Made by a program: the position numbers and the translations under genes
Notes under the pieces: model-generated
Seen by the model: the letters and a program-made list of their open reading frames with translations, nothing else
The model's database searches: none
What the model was told of the DNA's origin: nothing
Source of the DNA: Toxoplasma gondii ME49
Taxonomy: Eukaryota > Apicomplexa > Conoidasida > Eucoccidiorida > Sarcocystidae
Assembly: GCF_000006565.2 (NCBI RefSeq)
Contig: NC_031476.1
Span: forward strand, 6,170,400-6,234,399
Length of the DNA: 64,000 nt
Direction of reading: 5' to 3'
Shown here: piece by piece, positions 35,644 to 46,440 of the stretch
Numbering within the stretch: the first letter of the stretch is position 1
How the letters are laid out: every line of letters starts with the position of its first letter

Positions 35644-37569
35644 ATGTGGCGGCAGCTGACGCGATACTTGAGGAGGGTTCCTCGGCCCGCTTGGTTGGTT
35701 TCTCCCCGGAAGCAACGCGGAGTTCCTTCCAACTCAGAGATCTCGCTTCTTCTGCAGGATGCATCCAGCGTCTTCTACGTCGTTTCTCGCTGGGCAGTTG
35801 CCGTCTCCCTCTGCTCCCTTTGTCAAGCGTACCTCGTCTGGATCGAGCAGGTGAGACTCGTCTCACAGTGCGTCAAACCCCTTTGTGACATTCTTCTTCA
35901 TGCCTCTGGCTTCTTTATGGATCGCCTCCCCCTTTCCACATGAGGTCACTTCCAGATACATTTTAGCTGCAGAACAGAACTGCAGTGCAGCTGTATGCGT
36001 CAACATAAACATGCTTCGGCTTGTGTAGGTGCGTCCGTCGGGCAAGAAGATAATTTACGTTTCCGGGGTATAAGCACCGAGACGTCCGTGTTTCCGTTCG
36101 CAGCATCTCAAGAGAGAGAGCGCTGGCGCCTAGTTGTCCGTACACGTTAATGACGGCTTCCAAATGGCTACCACCCACTTAACTGGAGTAGTCTTCGTAC
36201 ACCCTTTCTCTTGTGGAACTATCACACCGCGTTGTGTCTGAACTTTGTAAACGCGGCCTTCTCCATGTCTGGCCGCGCTGCGTCGACCCATGCGTACCCC
36301 TTTGGTTTCCGCAGACTCGTGGCCGATCGATGGAGCCGACGCTTCCAGCCGCTGGTGGTCTCCTCGTCGTGGAAAAACTCCGTCGACGACTTTACGACAG
36401 TTCTCTGTTCAGTGGACACCCGCAGTTTGAGCGGGGCAGCATCGTTTTGTTGATTCCGCCAGACGGTGATGGAGTCGTGTGCAAGCGAATCATCGGGTTG
36501 CCAGGCGACGTGCTCGAAGTTGCAAGACCTGAACAGCGTTTCGTCGCGTACGAACCCGTTCTTGTTCCTCCTGGCCACGTTTGGGTTCAAGGCGACAACG
36601 GCGGTAGGTTCGAGTGAGACGCGACCGGAGCAAAAACTGCACCCCACGCTCGCTCATCAACAGAAGCGACGGGAGTCGTCGAAAAGAGTGTTTCGCTTCT
36701 GCGGGGATTGCCGTCCACCCCCAGTAGGTGGCCGGTGTAACGGCATATCGGAGCCAGCCCTATCCCTATGCTTATTCCTCGTCTAAATATGTGCGTTCGA
36801 AGACGGAAATAGATTGAACATCAACACCCCTCAAGATATTTCGATGACCGTTGTGGTCCCTATTCAGTGCACTTCCGCGACTACGCATGCATAATCATCC
36901 TTGTTTATATATGTGGATCTGTCGTTCGTCGGCCGTGGAATGTGGTCAGCCTTTTCATTTGGCTCCAAGTGGTTGCAGTTCAGATGCGTCGGCACTCCGG
37001 TTAAAACACTGCATTTCACCTCCGCAGGGGTTTCTGTAGAAGAGTAGTGAGCAACCACGACTTGCTGTAGTCTTGACGCAATATCAACTAGTTTTTGCCA
37101 GGGATTATGCCTCGAATGATTTGTCATACTTCGTGTTCAGTGGTCATTGCACATTTGTGAATTCTGCCCGCCCGCTTGCCTTTGTTTTAACGGGCAGCTA
37201 GTGTATGCTTCGAATCAGACCCTGTTCTTATGGATGAAACATGGCGTCGGCGTTGTCTCGTGCTGCATGCAATAGAGGACTCTACTGTTTCACGTGATCG
37301 CTAACTGGTAATATATGCGGGCTGCCTGGATGAATATGCATGCAACCGGCGACCAAACTCAGCGAGGTGTGTTCATGTCACGTGCCTGTCCTGTGGTCGG
37401 TTTCTGGTACTGTGCAGAGGCGTCGCTTGACAGTCGCACTTACGGTTGCGTCAGCCAAGGTTCCATCATCGGGACTGCGATGTTCAGTCTGTGGCCGCTG
37501 AAGTTTCTGCCTCTTGCGCCGCCTTCGATGAACGGAACTCGCATTATCGCGACACTCGGCAGTTCCTGA
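35644..37569 (+). CDS. Mitochondrial inner membrane protease subunit (IMP, S26 signal peptidase family), three exons, 215 aa
   Basis: This serine/lysine protease removes intermembrane-space sorting signals from mitochondrial proteins. The exons are 35644-35850, 36315-36603 and 37418-37569, all in phase. The N-terminus is a basic, Arg-rich presequence-like stretch (MWRQLTRYLRRVPR), followed by a membrane helix at about 43-66. The catalytic serine is Ser74 in RGRSMEPTL. The catalytic lysine is Lys126 in VVCKRIIGLPGDVLEV. The C-terminal box reads VPPGHVWVQGDNG and, across intron 2, EASLDSRTYGCVSQGSIIG, matching the family's GDN...S.DSR.YG signature. The protein ends 25 residues after the fold, a usual length for IMP1/IMP2 types. 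It lacks the long inserts of ER signal peptidase SEC11. IMP1-like or IMP2-like cannot be decided by eye. The antisense frame 35351-35866 is a shadow of exon 1. Confidence 0.9.
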
Positions 37570-38003
37570 GTGAAGTTGAGCCGAAATGTTGTCGGCCGTC
37601 AACCTCCGCTAAACAGGGACGCTCAACTATGTCATAGCTGCCACGAAGCTTTGGATTTGTTTCATGACATCAATACAGGGAAATGAAATCTGTATACGAA
37701 GATCAACCCTTGCACCTGCATTTAAATACATGCATGTGTATTTATACTGGTACACCCAACTATATATGCGTGTGCAGAGTACGTGATTGCTTATAAATGA
37801 CTGCAAACGTGCATCTGTGGGCAGGAAAAATAAATGCCACATTGCGCATCATGACCCTCTGCTACTCCGGCAAAAAAGCAGTTTGTTATAACAATCAGCA
37901 TCACTCGCGCGTGAAAGGCTTCTTGCCTTGCGCATGAGGCATTTGGTACGTTCCGCGTGTAGTTCCTCAGCCGCACGCGATATGTTCCAAAATACGCCCG
38001 TAA

Positions 38004-38976
38004 TCAAAAGCTGCCTTTCCTCTTCTCGGTATACCACTGGACCAAATAGGACGCACAGGCAAGAAGGTTAAAATTGGCTTGGTACGCTTTGGGATCGCGG
38101 AGATCTTCCCAGTCATCCAGCGATATCATCTTGCTTGGGCACCTTTCTGCCGGCGCCGAACAAACTCTTGTTCCAGTGCGCACACACTGCTGCCAGTTGA
38201 GCCGCGACTGCGGCATTTTCACAGGCACAGATACGTTGTGCAAGTCCCTGAAAACGGTTCGCCTCTCCCTGTCGCCATTCGCGCCACGAATGATCCTCTG
38301 AGGTTTCCATAATCTCCACTGATAGCCAGATCCGGATAATATCTGTCCTTGCATCGTGCTACGTGACATTTGAGTGGAGGCCTCGTCCCCATCATAAACA
38401 CATGCTCATGAGGTACTGGAGGGTTGACGAGGTTTTGACTTGTATCCCCAGTATCATTCAGATCAACCGGGCACCATTAAAGATAACTGGATAACCATAA
38501 GAATAAGGGGGCGGCGAGCCGGCAGGTGGTGTCTGAAACAGTGGCAAAGGTGGTGCTCCCGCATATGGCCAGCCTCCTACCCCTCCGGGAAAATGTCCTG
38601 GGGGGTACACGGGATACGCAGATGCGTTGGCGGCATTCTGCAGATACGCATCATACCAGGCAGCGTACATATCGACCATTGCATTCGTGAAAGTGTCATA
38701 GGGCGCTCTTTGTTGTTCCGTGGAGCTACCAGCACCGCGCAAGGCGGTGGGCTGCCCACTGGGGGTTCCGGAGTTCGTGTTAACAGCCTGCAGTGACCGA
38801 CCCGCAGCAGCACCAGAAAGCTGTGGCGGCACATGCACAACTACACTAGCAGTGCCGCCTTGGTGTTGAAGTGTTGTCTGAGCCGTTAGAGGAAGCGTGT
38901 GGAGAAGGGCGCCGACGCCTAACAAGAGCACAGCCTGACGCACAATCTGGCGACAAAAGATTGGACAGTACATCAT
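38004..38976 (-). CDS. Secreted Pro/Gly/Ala-rich protein, unrecognised, three exons, 236 aa (C-terminal exons tentative)
   Basis: Exon 1 (38475-38976) starts MMYCPIFCRQIVRQA and has a hydrophobic core (VLLLGVGALLHTLPL) read as a signal peptide. It continues with a Thr/Ser/Gly/Ala-rich part, a Tyr-rich MYAAWYDAYLQN stretch and a Pro/Gly/Tyr-rich region. Without splicing the frame stops at 38458. Splicing at gtgccc (phase 1) to 38143-38318 gives a charged helical part (HSWREWRQGEANRFQG, AAVAAQLAAVCAHWNKS). A second intron with a strong acceptor leads to 38004-38036 (WYTEKRKGSF and stop). Three overlapping frames over 38004-38400 all look coding-like, so the 3' structure is uncertain; the frame ending KAYQANFNLLACASYLVQ joins the same last residues if the second intron is retained. 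Layout suggests a secretory-pathway or vacuolar protein; no family is recognised. Confidence 0.55.
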
Positions 38977-39179
38977 GTCTTCAACTGTTCAAGAGAAAAG
39001 GGTTGAAGATGGACTAGAACACGAGAAGAGAACAAAGGAACAACGACAGCGACAATAATTCAGGAAGCAACAACGGTCACGGAATCGCGAGTGCGGACAG
39101 CACTTGCCTTGCCGCGCATGTACATGAATGGTTTCCCCAAAAAGAGACTCTCAACAAACAAGCATTCCAAAGACTCGCG

Positions 39180-41594
39180 TCACAAATACATGCTGTTCTC
39201 TTCTGCCACAACACACCGATTCCTGCCTTCAGGAATTTTACGTAGCGGGACCAAGGTACGCTCTTGCGCTATTTGGTAGGTGTCGCTAGTAAACTGTAAG
39301 TCCAAATTTCTAGTAGATACGTTGTCTCCGGATAGTCTTTTAATTCTTCACGATTGGGGTTGATGTTTTGGAACAGAAAAGACACGCCCATGCTTGGCGA
39401 GACCTGTATCTGGTAATGGAGAGCCGGCGCGCGCCCAGCTGCGTCTTCAAATTGCAGACGAGCATACGCTTCTGTGAGCCCTTCCTTGGTTCATTATTCT
39501 ACGTTTCAGGTCCAATCTGACTTTTTAATGGTTCCCTTTCTAGTCTCTTCTCAACATTTATATTAGGACTATTCTTGCGTATATTGCGGAGATCCCCAGA
39601 ACTGTGAGAGTGCTACTCAGATGTTTGCAGCAAAAGTGTGACACGAGGTCGATCACATTTTTCTGTCGATTCGAGAAGCTGCAAACGGACAGAAGAATGA
39701 CAAAAAACAGTTCATTCAAACAAAACTAATCAAAGAATAATATTTGCGGATAAGCAGGAAATAGCAACGACTTTGGTCTTGCCATCCAGGAACTTGTGAG
39801 ATATTGATGCGCGCCAGAAAACAAGTGATTTCCATGGCGTACCTTCTTCTTTTCTTGAATAAGCTTTTCCCGCAATCTTCCTCTTTCCAAAACTTGTGCG
39901 TAAGCAGCCGAGCATTCGTCGGAGCAAAATTCCTTCGCCGGTGCGACCACGTCTGCTAAGGAACACAAGTCAAGACCAGAGGCCTGTCGGCAGCCAAGTG
40001 ACGCAGTCAGACGTTGTTTATCTCGTTCACTGCCGTGAAAAAGAGTTTCCTTCGAAAAACAAATGAAATATGGTCGAGAGGACGCTCAGTTCTTCTTCGT
40101 CACTGCTTCAAAAAACAGCGTGTTGGAAATAAACGCAAACTCGTAGCATAGACTCGCCAACAAGAGCTGTTAAATAATCATGTCTCAGTAACAATTTCTT
40201 TCAGCTGTCACGTTTACCACTCGGTCTGCGGTTCACGCACACATATCTGAAAAAGCAGAAAACGAGTTTGCATGACGGCTCACCCGTTTCTGCCTCCGAT
40301 GCAGGCTTGAAGAAGAGCTTGTAGCAGGAATAGCAGCACACCTATGCAGAATGGCAGCTGCCAACACTCAGAATTGTGCACTCTGCGAAGACAACTTATT
40401 GTGTGATGTTGACCATTCTAGAACGCTTGTTACAGAGCTCGCCGCGCTGCGACTATGTTTATGACTACCGGATTTGTACTACAGCAATATAATGCATTGG
40501 TGAGTTGTCAACATGAGCAAGCTACATAAATCCACTGGCAGCAAACTGTCCCATGCAGAGTGCAGTCAGACGTGAGATCTTTTACTCTGTGTACTAGTTC
40601 TGACAAGTGTTCTGTCCAATGTCGAGATGCTACCTCTCACTCAAGTTATGTTAGAGGGCCATATGTGCCTACGAGCTATGAAAAAGGGTTGAATCAACAA
40701 AAGAGGCACACCCCAATGCCATGTTTGAAGTTGTATGTGTGTACGTTGAGAGACAGGCTGTCTCATGTGTGATGCCAATTCGTGAGGTACAGCCGTGCCC
40801 CTCCCCCACCCCGCCTTCAGAGCATACCGTTTGATTCGCTGCTTCTGGGCCGCTACGGTCATTCATTATGTCTACCTTTCTGACAGTCAAACTGCCAATG
40901 GATGAAGCACTCAGTGACTCATTCTACTTGTTCATCAAGCAACCGTATCTACGTACTTTCACCTTTCTGTGTTTTTCTGCCAACATAGAGACTGTTGAAC
41001 AAGCAGCATCCGCCACCGCTGGTTCCGAAGGAGTATCACAGAGCGTTTCAGACGATATGAGGCTCGGCGTCGTTCTCTGCGCCAGCATTGACGATTCGCG
41101 AAGCTCCGTTAAACTCCCATTGACTTCCCACCTGTTTTTCAGCAAGGTGAGATCACCGTAATTGGCTCCCCTTCGTTCACCAATTTCTCACCAACTTTTA
41201 TTTCGATATGTACGCAGGGATCGCACGAACGTTTCCCTCCATTTCCCGTGAACTGCGTTGTCTAGGCGCAAATCTGCTAGGCACAAACCAGACTTGCATC
41301 GCTTTTCCCGTGTCTTCGTAGACGTCGCAAAAGCAGAGACAACAGAGGGCCACCAGTTTTATCAAACCCCTGAGGAGGCAGCGATGTGCCGGAAGCTGCC
41401 ATGAAAACGTATGCCGAGAGGAAACGGGATCCACGCATAAGGCAGCAGCTAGTTGCCAAAGAAAACCCAAGTGTACCCTCCAGACTTACTAGTTCGTTTC
41501 CTTGTAGAAACACCCGCAGGTTCTCCGGTATTTCTGTTCCAAATGGACGCTGAGTGCTCCTAGAACTCACCTGTCGCCAACCAGCGCGCTCCAT
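39180..41594 (-). CDS. MYM/FCS-type zinc-finger-like protein, five exons, middle exon uncertain
   Basis: Exons seen are 41490-41594 (MERAGWRQVSS..., phase 0 end), one ending at 40963, 40284-40341, 39843-39955 and 39180-39293 (ends EENSMYL, TGA). The last four join in phase. Together they encode VCCYSCYKLFF, then EFCSDECSAAYAQVLERGRL and a Lys-rich helix. C-x2-C plus an FCS-x2-C block about 25 residues later fits the MYM/FCS zinc finger, which binds DNA or protein partners. The second exon is the weak point. The acceptor at 41131 fits the frame but needs phase 2, while 41076 (after gcgcag) gives phase 0 and matches exon 1. An additional exon between 41132 and 41489 is also possible. A 37 nt potential intron at 41534-41570 inside exon 1 is probably not used. 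Function is inferred from the finger only. Confidence 0.6.
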
Positions 41595-42250
41595 TGACAG
41601 GGGCTTCCATGGTTCTTTGTACGTCGTTTTGGGCTCTTTTGATCCTCATGTGCATTTCTGTCCGGCAGGGACATCCGCGCTACACTTGAGTCTGACACGG
41701 ATCTGTCGGGGGAACGAGCTGCAGAGTTTTTTGGCAGGCTGTTCCGCATTGACACTCCTGCACGCAAGATTCAACGACCGAGTTCAAGCTCCTGTCATAA
41801 AGCTAAATGTTTTTCCCTAAGAACATCTTTCAGCAAGTGTACTTAGGTGTATAGATATATAGGCGGACGCATTTGGATACAACTGCGACTATCTGAGGGA
41901 AAACGTAGTGAACGCAGACGCGTCGGGTAAATACGCGACGAGCGATTCGCTTTTCTAGAGGGAAAGTGCTCGCGGCTGAAAAGAAACATCTGTGGTGACT
42001 GCAGACTTTTAAGAGTCACTGAGGCGAGCAGGAATAATGTCATCGTCCTTCATCACGCGTCACCAGAAGGTAAAAACGCCCAACGGGAGAAAAACGTTCG
42101 AAGCGCACTTGATACATAGTGTGCTGACCGTCTGGTCGAGAGCAAAGATGGTTTTGCTTTTCGTATAATTGCACTTGCCCCTACTCAATAAGCATTCTAT
42201 TCACCGAAATAAGGGAGATTCTTCAGGCAGTACGATACGCGGCAAGAGAT
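41595..42250. other. Intergenic region, no gene seen
   Basis: This lies between the 5' end of the zinc-finger gene and the 3' end of the SAM-domain gene. Both are on the minus strand, so a promoter and a 3' UTR are expected. No coding exon is supported. Confidence 0.4.
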
Positions 42251-44605
42251 CTACGTCGCACCTGCGCCACTGCTAGGATGTGAAAGCATGGCACCGCATG
42301 AACTACTCGACGTTGCCTCGGTCTCCGGAGTGAGCAGTGCTACCTTCCGAAAACGTTTGTACTCCCGAATCTTCTTTATCAGCTGCATGCCGATCTCAGA
42401 GGGGGGACACAAAGTAGGCGATCACCCACCACCGTAGGGGAGGCGCCGATAGTCTCGGCAAATCTGTCAGTATAAATATGCGTTCTCTAGAAGGATAAAT
42501 TTTATGCAAGTGGCTTTGTATCAGTTTTTAGACATGCATATGTATACAATCAATTACCAAGGAGCATGCATAACTCGGTTTTGGCATTTCACAACAAGCC
42601 CATCAATATAATGGCGCTTGTCGAAAAAGAACGGATGGATAGTTAGTTCGTGCGTGCGTCTGCGTTTCTATGGAGTAGATATTCCGGTACAGTTCTCTGG
42701 TCTTGTGGAAGTTTTAAATGCAAACGATTGCGGCAATTCTGGATATAAGGGGTGTCGAAACGACACAGCGAGGGCAGTGTGTCTTGCTTCTGGCTCCGTG
42801 ACCTGTCTGATGCTCTTTGTAAGGTGAGGCAGTCGCTATCTCCTACACAAGTCGCATATTTAGGGGCGCAAGTACAAGCTGGCCGCGGAACCATTAATTC
42901 GTGTGGTGACTTCTGACAGCGCCTCTCACCTTCATTTGATTCTCCAAATTAAAGCCCAGTTTTGTGTGTATGTCTCTTTCACTGATCCCGCAAATACGAT
43001 CCATGGAATCGTAGCCATGAGCCAAAAACGCGTCATGGTATTGGTCGAGCCCAGCTTCCTTGAGAAATCTCTCTACTTCCGAACTCGTTGCCCACGTGTG
43101 ATGTTTGCAGCTCTCTGGAGCCAGTTCTCTCTCTATTTCAGCTGCTTCTTGAAGCAGCTTGAGTTCGACTGTTCTCATGTTAATGCTGTCTGCGGGCAAC
43201 TGACTGGCGAGAAGCCTGACGTCTTCAGGGGGAACGAAAGGCTGTTTCTTTTCTACCTTTTGCCGTGACTTATCCTGTTCTCCTAAACAATAGGCGCAAG
43301 ATGGAATTATGACGAGGTTCATTTTCAGGGAAAAAGAGAGCAGTTTCGCGCTGGCAATAACAAATGAGTTCTGCTCATAGGGACAGTGAATGCACACACG
43401 CACAGACCTCTGTATGGACATGCATGTATGCTTCAGAGATCTAGATCAATCCACGGTGTGGAATGTGACCAGCATTGAATGACTGAGCAAGCCTGCCCCT
43501 CTCAGGTGTGTTTGGGCAAAGTATTGCAGTGTATCGGGTTGTTTCATGTGCTGGAATATACGAAGATGGAACTGTGTGGACTACGTGTCCAGCTTTGATT
43601 CCACGAGGAGTTATCCATGATCTGGTGCAGAAAAAAAGAAGACCAGGATTATGCACCTCTGTGGTGTTCATATGTAACTATAATCTTGGTTACACAAAAA
43701 CCGGGGGTCATTGGGTCTGCCACTTGCTCTTTTTCGCTCTTCTTCAGCCTTGCCTGGACACGTAATTCGATTCTTCACCTTCTCTCTAGATTGGCGAGCC
43801 GGCTGTCCAAGGACTTCTGAGACATAGCCTTTCGCAATGGGTGCCTGTCCCTCATCGTTGGCACGTACGCATAGAACAAACTGTTGTCATCGTACACCAT
43901 GACACGGAATATCAAGTGCCTTTCCGACCATTCCACGCAATAGGGCACTCCCATGTTGGTGGCTGGAGTCCCGAAATGTGTAACCATTGGAAAAATCTGG
44001 CCGACGAAGAGGCAGCAGTTTAACTGAACGATGAACAAAGAATGAAGGCTGGTCAACTCAGCGCTCATAACGAACTTCTGACGTCTGGGAAGGAATTAGA
44101 TCACCTTAAAGCGGCTCGGCTCAAGGGTGATCTCTTACCTCAGTGCCTCCGCTAGCCCATCGGCTTTTCGCAACCCTGGAATGCAAGCACGTGGGTGGCA
44201 GAAACACTCCCAGGAATAGCCTCCGCCTTCCTGGCTCGTTTCGAACACACATTTGTTCGAAAAAGAACCTACAATTAAGGCTGCAGTTTTCCACAAAAGC
44301 TTTATTTTTCTCATTCCTAATTTTTTGCGGTTTTGAGAAGAACGTGATGAACGTCATTGTTTCTATGAACATGTGATAAACCTCTGTGGTAAAAAGTGTC
44401 TGCAGTGTCCGTTTAAAAAGACTGCCAGAAAACTAGTTCTTCTCGTGAATAGTCCCGACACAGATCCTCACTTCTGTTGTGATTCTCTTCTTTGCTGCTG
44501 CATTTTGCGGAGCATCGAGAGCTGGCCCTCTAGCAGAAGTGTCTCCTGCTCGAGTTGCTTTGACACGCTGTGTCGCAGACTCGAAGATTTGTTTGGCAGC
44601 ATCAT
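42251..44605 (-). CDS. Coiled-coil plus SAM-domain protein, six exons, about 313 aa
   Basis: The exons are 44472-44605, 44139-44175, 43779-44023, 43585-43621, 42930-43274 and 42251-42394. All are in phase; two are micro-exons of 37 nt. The N-terminus starts MMLPNKSSS and forms a Gln/Glu/Leu coiled coil (LEQETLLLEGQLSMLRKMQQQRR). A central beta-rich part follows (GVPYCVEWSERHLIFRVMVY, SLFYAYVP). Residues about 214-285 form a SAM domain: VERFLKEAGLDQYHDAF, DSMDRICGISERDIHTKLG, then IGMQLIKKIREYKRF across the last intron. The tail is Ser-rich. SAM domains usually oligomerise or bind RNA; with a coiled coil this suggests a cytoskeletal or scaffold protein, which is inference. The acceptor of exon 3 could instead be at 43996 (nine residues fewer). 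The donor of the 43585-43621 exon is weak. Confidence 0.7.
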
Positions 44606-46440
44606 GAAACATTAAGTAGTTCGAGAAACAATATGGACACGTCTTTTCTGAGTTCAAGCTGATTGACACGTGGGAGAGGAAGAAGACGCCAAACTCTCAA
44701 GGCATGGTTGTGTTGTTCCCTTCCCTAATGACCAATGTCTGATGTCGCCTTGGGCCGCCACCCGTGCACGCGATATGACTTGCAAAAAAATCCTTTTCTG
44801 CTTGGTTCAGTTCAAGTATATGTGGTTCTGTTTCTTGAGAATAACAGATGAACATCGCAAGCGCCTGCATGCTGCAGCTTTTCATAACACTCCAAATTCC
44901 TTTACCCATCCGTATGCGCAGAGGGATACATTGTGTGTTTTTCAAGTCTCGCTCTTCAACAGGCATTTGCGGAGTATTTTATGATGCTTTGCCTGATTGG
45001 CATTTGGCATGGTGCCTCAAAAACAGGCAACTGGTTAGAGGACGGGAAACAACAGCATATTCCAGGAGCTTTCTGTCTTGTCTACAACCTGCCAACTGAA
45101 AGAAATGAAATTGGCCATGTCATGGGGTGAAAGGTATGCAAGGACAAGCGGATCGAAAGTGAAGCTGTCGGGATGCAACACGATTCGATGCGTATGCTAA
45201 ATGACCCCTGAAACTGGTAACACCTGGGACCGAAAGCCCCGTTAGCAGTGAACCAAAAGAGAACCTCTCAGATGATAGTGGAAATGGAACCAAGCAGCTG
45301 AAAGGATATCTGTATGGAGCTGGGACAGACGTGAAATAGCTTTGCGGCATAATTTGAAAGTGCGTCCTTTTCAATGAAACCACGGAGATTCAGTCTGTGT
45401 TTTGTTCTTGCTTTTCTCAAAGGCATGCACAAAAAGCGGGGAGTGGCGGCACACTTGCGGGGCGCGTGAGTTTGGCTGAAGCCAGCATAACTATTGAGGC
45501 TCTGATACGGGGATATTACATTTTAGATCTATCATTTTGAAAGAACAGACGAGACTCTCGGCGAAGAGCAAAACGGAGTACAGTAGCCATCGCCCGTCAG
45601 GGGGTGACCTGCATGCCGTGCGTTGCTGTATCAACGAAGCGAACTTTTCTCATCATTGGTTTAAGAAAACATTCCCTCCCAGCAATAACGTATCATGTAA
45701 TTTGCATGCACCCCTTCGCGTCTGTAGAATTCTAACCAGAAGTCAAACTTGGCTCAACGCGTCAGTGATGCCCAATTGCTTTGTGTAAGAATCAGCATTT
45801 TGGGCTGCACAGAGACACGCATACCGCTACGGGAGTTCGCAAGGTCCGTTGTCGGGTACTGCAGACAGAAAACCAGAAAAAAACTACGAATACTCTTGGT
45901 ATGAACCATCAAGACGCCTGGAACTTCAGTCCAGAGCGCCTCCTGAAATTCAGACTTGCAGACGCTTGTATATATGCACACGCTGCACGTATCTGTTACC
46001 ATTATATTAAGCTGGCTGTCGGTCCTCACCCGCGTATCTATTTAGAATCACAAATTTGTATCTAAAGCAGTTCATATAAACGTGTCTACTCTCTGAGCCC
46101 CTGTCTCTATTCTATCTGTACCCGTCGGGCTCTGTATCTACCTCAGACAGGAACTATGTGCACGGTACTACACGAGTCTGCAGAGCAAGCCATCGGCTGG
46201 TTTGTGTAAGGGAAGCGAGCGTTTCCCTGCGAACGCCTGGGTTGCTTTTGGAAATGGAGTATGAAAGACGACGTTCAAAGGTCTCATTCTGTATCTTGAG
46301 TATCGAGCACGACTCCCATCTCTTCACATCCGTATCAAGTATTTTACATCGATAAAGTTATCTTCAACAGTAGCAGGTATATAAAGGAGTTTCTCAGTCA
46401 ATTAGGGTAAAATAATATTACAGACAAGACACTGTGGCCA
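44606..46440. other. Promoter of the SAM gene and 3' flank of the DWNN-RING gene
   Basis: I see no supported coding exon. Frames of 60-104 codons on both strands lack domains and splice continuity. Confidence 0.4.

Noticed and set aside
35351..35866. 171-codon minus frame
   Set aside because: It is antisense to the IMP first exon, which has a presequence, TM helix and in-phase splicing to the catalytic exon.
43775..43777. In-frame TGA followed by a further coding-like coiled stretch in the SAM gene, suggesting recoding or selenocysteine
   Set aside because: A gtgaag donor just before the TGA joins in phase to exon 43585-43621 behind a very strong pyrimidine tract, so the TGA is intronic.
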